Shown here: positions 1 to 5,863 of the stretch, piece after piece
Layout: each line of letters begins with the position of its first letter
Position numbering within the stretch: position 1 is the first letter of the stretch
NCBI GenBank assembly: GCA_021802305.1
Contig: JAKAAD010000051.1
Location: 1 to 6,939 of the forward strand
Direction: 5' to 3'
From: a bacterium
GTDB lineage: Bacteria > Chlamydiota > Chlamydiia > Chlamydiales > Rhabdochlamydiaceae
DNA: 6,939 nucleotides
Program-made: the position numbers and the translations under genes
Notes under the pieces: model-generated
What the model saw: the letters and a program-made list of their open reading frames with translations, nothing else
Told to the model about the DNA's origin: nothing
Database searches by the model: none

Positions 1-714
1 ATCATCGGTCTTGAACTCATTTTGGCAGACCTTCAAATGGGTGAAAACATCCTGCGCAAAGCGGAAAAGCAAGCGAAGGGCAATCGGGAAAAAGAGCTCC
101 ATCTATTCGTGCTTCAAAAAGCCATTGCTCATCTCAATCAAAATCACCCCTTGCGCACGCTCCAACTGGAAAAAGAACAACGCGAAGTCCTAAAGCAATA
201 CCCCTTTTTGACCGATAAAAAAGTTCTCTATGCGGCGAATGTTTCTGAAAGTAGCTTGCCTACTATGGAAAACGATTTTGTCGCGCAGGTGCGAACATAT
301 GCAGAACAAGAAGGAAGCCGCGTTGTTCCCATCTGTGCTAAATTGGAAGAAGAAATCGTGCAACTCGATGAGACATCTGCGCGGGCGTTTTTGGAAGATC
401 TCGGTTTGAAAGAAACAGGCTTAGATCGCCTCGTAAGAGAAGCCTTTGACATGCTCGGCCTCATCACTTTCTTAACGACAGGAGAAATGGAAACCCGCGC
501 TTGGACCATTCCACAAGGCACAACAGCTCGCGATGCCGCGGGAAAAATTCACACCGATATCCAAAAGGGCTTTATTCGCGCAGAAGTTGTCTCTTACGCA
601 GACATGGTCCGCCATAAAGGACGCGTTGGAGCTCGCGAAGCTGGAGTAGCTCGTTCTGAGGGGAAAGAATACAAAGTGCAAAAGGATGACGTGATTCTTT
701 TTTACAATTCTTAA
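1..714 (+). CDS. ychF: YchF/OLA1-family ribosome-associated ATPase, 3' part only (5' end outside window)
   Basis: This is the C-terminal part of the Obg-related P-loop NTPase YchF; the frame is open from base 1, so the true start lies upstream. About 237 residues are present, against roughly 360-370 in the family, so the P-loop and switch motifs are missing. The opening residues IIGLELILADLQ match the segment just before the helical coiled-coil insertion, which follows as a charged Lys/Glu-rich stretch at about residues 15-65. NVSE (bases 238-249, residues 80-83) is the NxxE form of the G4 motif; family knowledge links it to ATP rather than GTP preference. A TGS domain begins near residue 152 (LGLITFLTTGE) and runs to the end, finishing with the usual DDVILFYNS-type tail. 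The family binds ribosomes and is linked to stress responses. The stop lies 3 bases before cdsU, so the two are probably co-transcribed. Confidence 0.95.
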   Translation: MIGLELILADLQMGENILRKAEKQAKGNREKELHLFVLQKAIAHLNQNHPLRTLQLEKEQREVLKQYPFLTDKKVLYAANVSESSLPTMENDFVAQVRTYAEQEGSRVVPICAKLEEEIVQLDETSARAFLEDLGLKETGLDRLVREAFDMLGLITFLTTGEMETRAWTIPQGTTARDAAGKIHTDIQKGFIRAEVVSYADMVRHKGRVGAREAGVARSEGKEYKVQKDDVILFYNS

Positions 715-717
715 GCT

Positions 718-1791
718 ATGGCCGAAAAAACCGAAAAGGCGACCCCGAAGAAGTTGCGCGATGCGCGAAAGAAGGGGCAAGTTGCAAAATCACAGGATTT
801 CCCTGCTGCTTTCACTTTTATTGTCTCCATGGCGGCCACAATTTTCTTAGCAAAGTACCTCTTTGAGCAACTTGGCGGATATATCGTTAGCAATTTCCGC
901 TTGGTACAAAGTCAGGGAGAAATTACAACGCTCGTCTTAGCAAGCTTAGTTAGGGCAGTTTACGTCATAGGCATGACAAGTGTTCCCCTCCTCATTGTTA
1001 CTGCGATCATTGGCATCTTGACGAATTTTTTGATCATTGGTCCCGTCTTCTCCGCTGAAGTCTTAAAACCAGATATAAAACGGCTGAATCCTGTCACGAA
1101 TATCAAAAACTTGTTCAAGATGAAAACCTTGATCGAGCTTTTAAAATCCATATTCAAAATTACCGGCGCTATTCTTCTCATCTATTCCGTCGTAAGAAAT
1201 AGCTTAGGCGCTATCGTGAATACTGCTTCTACAAATCCACTCGTAAGCGCTGCTGTCTTTGCGAGTTTTCTCATCGACGTTGTGATTCGCGTGGGAATCT
1301 TTTTCTTAGCGATTGCCATTTTCGATCTCGTTTACCAAAAACGCGTGTTTGCTAAGCAAATGATGATGGAAAAATTTGAGGTCAAGCAGGAATATCGCGA
1401 TACGGAAGGAGACCCTATGATCAAAGGGCGAAGACAACAAGTAGCAAGGGAGATTGCGTATCAGGAAGGCCCTCGTGCAGTCCAGCGCGCAAAAACCATT
1501 ATCACAAATCCAGTTCACCTCGCAGTTGCGATTGAATACCATCCTGAAAAAGAAGGCGCTCCCAAAATTGTGACCATGGGGAAAGGCCCCATGGCTGATC
1601 TCATGATCCAGTTTGGCCTAAAATTTGGCATTCCCATTATGCGCAATGTCGATCTTGCCCGCACCCTGTTTGAAAAAGGGAAAATCGGGGATTATATTCC
1701 AGAAGAGACATTTCAAGCCGTCGCTGAAATTTTGCGCTGGATAGAAAGTATGGAAGCATTAGAAAAACTCGGTTTATCGACTGAAACATGA
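718..1791 (+). CDS. cdsU: Type III secretion export apparatus switch protein CdsU (SctU/YscU/FlhB family)
   Basis: Inner-membrane component of the type III export gate that switches substrate class after self-cleavage. At 357 residues it is full length. The N-terminus has the family hallmark EKTEKATPKKLRDARKKGQ. Hydrophobic segments lie at about 28-50, 75-108, 144-160 and 178-205, followed by the conserved linker (EYRDTEGDPMIKGRR, about 225-239) and the cytoplasmic domain. The autocleavage site reads NPVH (residues 264-267, bases 1507-1518) instead of the usual NPTH; the Asn and Pro needed for the chemistry are kept. Its place between ychF and cdsV matches chlamydial order and supports a secretion SctU rather than flagellar FlhB. 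No Shine-Dalgarno is visible before the ATG, which sits 3 bases after the ychF stop, so translation may depend on reinitiation. The stop overlaps the cdsV start. The family is certain; the exact symbol rests on synteny. Confidence 0.95.
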   Translation: MAEKTEKATPKKLRDARKKGQVAKSQDFPAAFTFIVSMAATIFLAKYLFEQLGGYIVSNFRLVQSQGEITTLVLASLVRAVYVIGMTSVPLLIVTAIIGILTNFLIIGPVFSAEVLKPDIKRLNPVTNIKNLFKMKTLIELLKSIFKITGAILLIYSVVRNSLGAIVNTASTNPLVSAAVFASFLIDVVIRVGIFFLAIAIFDLVYQKRVFAKQMMMEKFEVKQEYRDTEGDPMIKGRRQQVAREIAYQEGPRAVQRAKTIITNPVHLAVAIEYHPEKEGAPKIVTMGKGPMADLMIQFGLKFGIPIMRNVDLARTLFEKGKIGDYIPEETFQAVAEILRWIESMEALEKLGLSTET

Positions 1792-3920
1792 AAAGCTGGA
1801 TTCAATATTTCACTCATACATTAGGCGGATCGCGCGTACTTGGGTTTATCAACCGCTCTAGCGATATCATCCTTGCGCTCTTCATCATCACGCTCATTTT
1901 GATCATCATTATTCCCATTCAACCCTCGACGATTGATGAACTCGTAGCCGTAAATCTCACGATCTCCATCTCTCTTCTCATGGTAGCTCTCTATATTGCA
2001 AAGGCAGTTCACCTCTCCATGTTCCCTTCCCTGCTACTCATCACCACCCTCTTTCGTCTCTCTATTGAAATTTCCGCAACGAGGCAAATTTTGCTTCGAG
2101 CAAATGCCGGTCATATCATCTACACTTTTGGAAACTACGTTGTGGGCGGAAACTTTGTGATCGGTGGGATTGTCTTCTTGATCATTACCATCGTCCAATT
2201 CATCGTCGTCGTTAAAGGGGCTGAACGCGTCGCCGAAGTCGCCGCCCGATTCACTTTGGATGCAATGCCGGGAAAACAAATGAGCATCGATGCAGACCTA
2301 AGAAGTGGAATCATCGACAATAACCAAGCGCGAGAATTCCGAGCATCCCTGCAAAAAGAGAGCCAACTTTATGGAGCCATGGACGGTGCCATGAAATTCG
2401 TCAAAGGAGACGTCATCGCAGGGATCGTGATTGCTGTCATCAACATCATTGGAGGGTTGATCATCGGGGTTGTTTTCCACAAAATGACAGCAATGCAAGC
2501 AGTGCGCACCTACACAGTGCTTACGATTGGAGCAGGACTGGTGACGCAAATTCCCTCCCTGCTCATTGCGATGACTGCAGGGATCGTCACCACTCGCGTC
2601 TCCTCTGAGAAAAAAGATGCCCATCTAGGGAAAGAGATCGCCGACCAAATTCTCGCTCAACCAAAAGCTATCCTAGTCGCTTCTTTCGTGCTCTTCTTGA
2701 TTGGATGGATCCCCGGCATGCCAACATGGGTTTTCATCATACTTGCAGGGTTTCTTGGATCTGTTGGTGGTGGCGGGCTCTATCTAGGACGCAAAAAGCT
2801 CAAGCGCGTTATGGGCGCAGCTGGAGCAGAGCGCGTCGAAACAGAAGTAGAAGGCCATGCCATGATCCGCGGCGGTGTGGAAGAATATGCCCTCACTCTC
2901 CCCATCATCCTAGAAGTAGGAAAATCGATTTCTCTCACTATGCGTAGAGAAAAAGGGGGTAGCAACTTTATCGAAAAAATGGTCCCCAAAATGCGCCATG
3001 CTCTTTATCAAGATCTTGGCGTTCGCTTTCCTGGCGTCCACGTGCGCATCGATGCACCTCATTTAGAAGGAGACGAATACGCAATCTTGCTCAACGAAGT
3101 TCCTATCATTCGAGGCAAACTAGTAGAACACTCTTTACTCACGGCAGAAAATCCAGACGTACTCCGCCGTTACAACATTCCCTTTACAGCAATGAAGACA
3201 TCTATTGGTCAATCCACCGTCTGGGTAGATATGTCTTACCAAGCAATTATGGAAAAAGCAGGACTGAAGTTTTGGAAACCTCTAGATGTCCTCGTTCTCC
3301 ATCTTTCCTATTTTTACAAACAACACGCTGCGGATTTCATTGGCATTCAGGAAGTTCGAGGCATTTTAGAGTTCATCGAAAAATCATTTCCCGATCTCGT
3401 CAAAGAAGTTACCCGCCTTGTCCCTCTCCAAAAACTCACGGAAATTTTTCGTCGCCTTGTTCAAGAACAAATTTCGATCAAAGATTTGCGCACCATCTTA
3501 GAAGCCCTTTCGGAATGGGCACAAACAGAAAAGGACACGGTTCTTCTTACAGAATACGTGCGCTCTTCACTCAAGCGCTACATTACCTACAAGTATTCTT
3601 TAGGACAATCCGTTCTTTCCGTTTATATCCTCGACCCGGAAATAGAAGATATGGTGCGAGGAGCCATCAAGCAAACAGCTGCAGGGTCCTATCTAGCTTT
3701 GGATCCCGATTCCGTCCACATCATTTTACAAGCGATGCGCCGTGTCATTTCGGCAACACCACTCGGTGGTCAACCCCCTGTTCTTCTCACCGCTATTGAT
3801 GTACGTCGGTTTGTGCGAAAGCTCATCGAGGGAGAATTCCCTGATCTACCGGTCCTCTCTTATCAGGAAATCGTTTCCGAAGTGCGCATCCAACCCCTTG
3901 GCCGCATTCAATTGACCTGA
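1788..3920 (+). CDS. cdsV: Type III secretion major export gate protein CdsV (SctV/LcrD/FlhA family)
   Basis: The largest export-gate membrane protein of the type III secretion system, thought to form a nonameric ring that uses the proton-motive force and receives substrate-chaperone complexes. At 710 residues it is full length. The N-terminal half has about seven or eight hydrophobic segments (roughly 26-44, 54-72, 77-92, 114-142, 205-230, 243-262, 294-335). The FHIPEP-family signature lies in the cytoplasmic loop after the fourth: RVAEVAARFTLDAMPGKQ, with LDAMPGKQ at residues 157-164 (bases 2256-2279), then the conserved SIDADLRSG. Residues from about 350 onward form the soluble export-gate domain. 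The ATG overlaps the cdsU stop (ATGA at 1788-1791) with no clear Shine-Dalgarno, pointing to translational coupling. The codons for LDAMPGK contain a 23-base stretch repeated at the window's right end. Chlamydial synteny favours cdsV over the flagellar paralogue flhA. Confidence 0.95.
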   Translation: MKSWIQYFTHTLGGSRVLGFINRSSDIILALFIITLILIIIIPIQPSTIDELVAVNLTISISLLMVALYIAKAVHLSMFPSLLLITTLFRLSIEISATRQILLRANAGHIIYTFGNYVVGGNFVIGGIVFLIITIVQFIVVVKGAERVAEVAARFTLDAMPGKQMSIDADLRSGIIDNNQAREFRASLQKESQLYGAMDGAMKFVKGDVIAGIVIAVINIIGGLIIGVVFHKMTAMQAVRTYTVLTIGAGLVTQIPSLLIAMTAGIVTTRVSSEKKDAHLGKEIADQILAQPKAILVASFVLFLIGWIPGMPTWVFIILAGFLGSVGGGGLYLGRKKLKRVMGAAGAERVETEVEGHAMIRGGVEEYALTLPIILEVGKSISLTMRREKGGSNFIEKMVPKMRHALYQDLGVRFPGVHVRIDAPHLEGDEYAILLNEVPIIRGKLVEHSLLTAENPDVLRRYNIPFTAMKTSIGQSTVWVDMSYQAIMEKAGLKFWKPLDVLVLHLSYFYKQHAADFIGIQEVRGILEFIEKSFPDLVKEVTRLVPLQKLTEIFRRLVQEQISIKDLRTILEALSEWAQTEKDTVLLTEYVRSSLKRYITYKYSLGQSVLSVYILDPEIEDMVRGAIKQTAAGSYLALDPDSVHIILQAMRRVISATPLGGQPPVLLTAIDVRRFVRKLIEGEFPDLPVLSYQEIVSEVRIQPLGRIQLT
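2256..2278 (+). repeat. 23-bp exact direct repeat, copy 1 (inside cdsV)
   Basis: These 23 bases encode the LDAMPGK part of the FHIPEP signature plus two bases of the next codon. They are identical, base for base and in the same orientation, to the final 23 bases of the window. Similarity stops sharply on the left of the repeat, and on the right the second copy is cut by the window end. Here the sequence is plainly native, since it encodes a conserved protein motif in frame. Confidence 0.95.
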
Positions 3921-3942
3921 CCTCAGTTCGTGATTGATCGAT

Positions 3943-4920
3943 CTACCGGGGCCGCATCAACTCTTCTGTAGGCACTCGTTCCAAGCACTCTAACATCTTC
4001 GCAACGACACCCATCCACTCTGGATGCTTATGTAATGCAGGACATCGCATCGCATGAAATCCCCGTTTTCGAAGAAGAGGGAGATAGAGCTGTTCCATCT
4101 CAAAAAGCGTCTCAAGATGATCCGATGTAAAACTCAATGGAATCAACAATACATGCCTTCTTTCTCCTGCGCGAAGTTGACCGCATATCTCTTGTGTTGC
4201 AGGAGAAAGCCACTCTTTTCTCCCAAACTTTGATTGAAAGCAAAGAATCGACTTCGCTCGAGGAAATCGATTCGCAAGCGCAGAAAAGGTTTGCTTGCAT
4301 TCTTGTTCATAGGGGTCTCCTTCCAAGACAAATCGTTTCGGTAGCCCATGTGCGGAAAAGAGCAAAAAGCTTTTCTCCTCGTTCATGCCAAAAGCGCTCA
4401 GTGCTTTGTGAATTTGCTGAGCAAAGATCTCAATATATCCTGCATAGTTTGGATAAGAGCGAATCCAACGCAGTTGCTCTAGCAATCTTTGAGGCACATG
4501 CTGCCGTATCCACTTAGCACTACTGCCCGTGGTGGTATAGCTAAATTGCGGATAAAGAGGAAAGACATCTATTTCAGCTGGAGAAAGCGCGTCCAGTTGC
4601 CTCAGAAATTCCCCATGTGTTTTTGGAAGATAGCGATGAAAAGCAAGAATAGGACAGTTCAATCGCTCTTGCAAACAATGTACCATGCTTTCAGTATCCG
4701 CAAAAATAGGTGATGCTCCCCCAATGATTGCATAATCGTGCACTACGCGTTTTGCCCGTCTCTTTGCTACCCATGCAAATATTCTTTTCTGCAGCCACGC
4801 TGGAAACGACGTGCGAATGACTTCATCATCCGTCAAAAGGGCAACGAGAAATTCTTCCACTTCATTTAAGTTTCGCGGACCACCAAAATTCGCAATAATG
4901 TAGACTCTATTGACACGCAT
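3943..4920 (-). CDS. hemH: Ferrochelatase HemH
   Basis: Inserts ferrous iron into the porphyrin ring at the end of heme synthesis. The protein is about 325 residues from the chosen ATG (4918-4920), normal for bacterial single-domain ferrochelatases. Family marks are the N-terminal VYIIANFGGPR, the SAHGLP motif with the metal-site His (residue 191, bases 4348-4350) and SFTSDHLETLFEME with the catalytic Glu (residue 270, bases 4111-4113), placed much as H183 and E264 are in the Bacillus subtilis enzyme. An in-frame ATG at 4951-4953 would add 11 residues (MFFFDIAYNRT). I prefer the inner start because the family normally begins just before the NFGGP strand, and the outer one would leave only 17 bases to the divergent neighbour. 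The gene converges on cdsV with 22 bases between the stops and no evident terminator. Pairing with the binding protein gene resembles chlamydial CT485-CT486 as I recall it. Confidence 0.93.
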   Translation of the reverse strand: MRVNRVYIIANFGGPRNLNEVEEFLVALLTDDEVIRTSFPAWLQKRIFAWVAKRRAKRVVHDYAIIGGASPIFADTESMVHCLQERLNCPILAFHRYLPKTHGEFLRQLDALSPAEIDVFPLYPQFSYTTTGSSAKWIRQHVPQRLLEQLRWIRSYPNYAGYIEIFAQQIHKALSAFGMNEEKSFLLFSAHGLPKRFVLEGDPYEQECKQTFSALANRFPRAKSILCFQSKFGRKEWLSPATQEICGQLRAGERRHVLLIPLSFTSDHLETLFEMEQLYLPLLRKRGFHAMRCPALHKHPEWMGVVAKMLECLERVPTEELMRPR

Positions 4921-4941
4921 AGTCCTATTGTATGCTATATC
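4910..4941 (+). promoter_or_regulatory. Candidate sigma-70-type promoter for the solute-binding protein gene
   Basis: A perfect TTGACA -35 hexamer lies at 4910-4915. Downstream is an AT-rich stretch holding possible -10 elements: TATGCT (4931-4936, 15-base spacer), TGCTAT (4933-4938, 17-base spacer) or TATATC preceded by TGC (4936-4941, extended -10, 20-base spacer). None is ideal in both sequence and spacing, so the -10 is uncertain. Any of them would place the RNA start roughly 20-35 bases before the ATG at 4971. The -35 lies over the first codons of hemH on the other strand. Confidence 0.45.
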
Positions 4942-4953
4942 AAAGAAAAACAA
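4927..4953 (-). promoter_or_regulatory. Possible promoter for hemH (weak)
   Basis: Read on the - strand, TACAAT (4927-4932) resembles a -10 element. TTGTTT (4948-4953, 15-base spacer) or TTGGTT (4952-4957, 19-base spacer) could act as -35. Transcription would then begin at about the ATG at 4920, giving an almost leaderless mRNA. That fits the inner hemH start but not the outer one. The match is modest and AT-rich spacers give such matches by chance. Confidence 0.25.
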
Positions 4954-4970
4954 CCAATTGAGCCCAATCC

Positions 4971-5723
4971 ATGTCTGCCATCAGGCGCTTGTTTCCCTTT
5001 CTCCTACTGCTCTTTACTGCAAGCTGTGCATTACATCATCCTCTAAAGGAAGTCAGTATCGGAATTGATCCTTCTTGGTTTCCCTTACAGATTCCACAAA
5101 GAAGAGGCAATGTAATGGCTTTTTCTATAGAACTCCTCAAGGAAATTGGCCGATTGGAAAATCTCTCGTTCACGAAAGTGCGCATGAATTGGGATAATCT
5201 CACGTGGGGACTTCACAACAAAAAATACACCGCGATCCTTAGTTCCATGTCTCCCTATCCTTTCAAACAACAAACCTTTGCTTTTTCAGAGAGCTATCTA
5301 CCCACAGGCCCCGTTCTTCTCGTTGCCACCACATTCCCTTTCCATGGAATAGAAGCCCTCGATGGCACAGAGATTGCAACATTGCCGGGCACGGGAGGTG
5401 AGCTTCTTTTGGAAAAGAGCCCAAGCATTCTCATCCGTCCCTATGACTCCATCCCGGAAGCTCTCAACGCTGTTGCGACAGGGGTCATCGATGGAGCGAT
5501 CGTCAATGTATTAACAGCTGCTGCCTATTGCTCGAATCTCTATCAAGGAAAGCTTAAAATCGCAACATCTCCTTTAAACGATGATGGACTTCGATGCATT
5601 GCTCTTCGCGAACAGCAAGAAATCATCGATGCCTTTAATCGCGGCCTAGACAAACTCAAAAAAAATGGAACGCTCCTAAAGCTGCAAAAGAAATGGCAGC
5701 TTTCAGAAGTTTGCACAGACTAA
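4971..5723 (+). CDS. Periplasmic amino-acid-type solute-binding protein (SBP_bac_3 family), probable lipoprotein
   Basis: Substrate-capture protein of a polar amino acid ABC transporter type; 250 residues, normal for the family. Residues 1-18 form a signal sequence (two Arg, then a Leu/Phe-rich core) ending TASC with Cys19 (bases 5025-5027), a plausible but imperfect lipobox, so it may be lipid-anchored. Family pattern follows: VSIGIDPSWFP, the GNVMAFSIELLKEIGR segment, WDNLTWGLHNKKYTAILSSM, FAFSESYLPTGPVLLV, and a second-lobe motif ATGVIDGAIVN before LTAAAY. Two positions that usually contact the ligand look changed: the TPER Arg aligns with Lys99 and the second-lobe Asp with Asn179. No permease or ATPase gene is adjacent, so its partners must be encoded elsewhere. 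The Chlamydia counterpart beside hemH is annotated fliY or glutamine-binding protein; that name has nothing to do with flagella and the ligand cannot be read from sequence. No strong Shine-Dalgarno precedes the ATG. Confidence 0.88.
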   Translation: MSAIRRLFPFLLLLFTASCALHHPLKEVSIGIDPSWFPLQIPQRRGNVMAFSIELLKEIGRLENLSFTKVRMNWDNLTWGLHNKKYTAILSSMSPYPFKQQTFAFSESYLPTGPVLLVATTFPFHGIEALDGTEIATLPGTGGELLLEKSPSILIRPYDSIPEALNAVATGVIDGAIVNVLTAAAYCSNLYQGKLKIATSPLNDDGLRCIALREQQEIIDAFNRGLDKLKKNGTLLKLQKKWQLSEVCTD

Positions 5724-5863
5724 TTAGCGACAATGATGCTGATATTTGTACGCGATGGATATAACAGCCATTGCATGCTAACGCTGCTCTTTTTGAACAT
5801 ACGGAAAAAACCACTTAGTGCAGAACTTCGGTGTTGCCGATTTGCGGGAAGATCTTGATCCCT

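Noticed and set aside
3272..3799. 175-codon + strand open frame inside cdsV in another frame
   Set aside because: It is an out-of-frame shadow of the conserved SctV cytoplasmic domain, with composition rich in Arg, Ser and His as expected for a shifted frame.
718..3920. Flagellar identity (FlhB/FlhA) for the two export-gate genes
   Set aside because: The sequences fit either superfamily branch, but the ychF neighbour matches the chlamydial type III secretion locus and no flagellar gene is nearby.
4137..4517. 126-codon + strand open frame opposite hemH
   Set aside because: It lies wholly antisense to a well-supported ferrochelatase and its translation shows no domain pattern.
4921..4953. Longer hemH start at 4951-4953
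   Set aside because: It adds an 11-residue extension not expected in the family and leaves 17 bases to the divergent gene. Kept only as an alternative.
5765..5820. Possible back-to-back terminators between the binding protein gene and glgP (CAGC...GCTG then CTCTTTTT on +; CAC-TAA-GTG then TTTTTT on -)
   Set aside because: The stems are only 4 and 3 base pairs, one with a 14-base loop. The T-runs are suggestive, but the hairpins are too weak to call terminators.
5733..5858. Short + strand ORF in the 140-base spacer (about 40 codons from the ATG at 5733 or 5736)
   Set aside because: It has no ribosome binding site and no recognisable motif, and it runs into the 3' end of glgP. It is likely chance.
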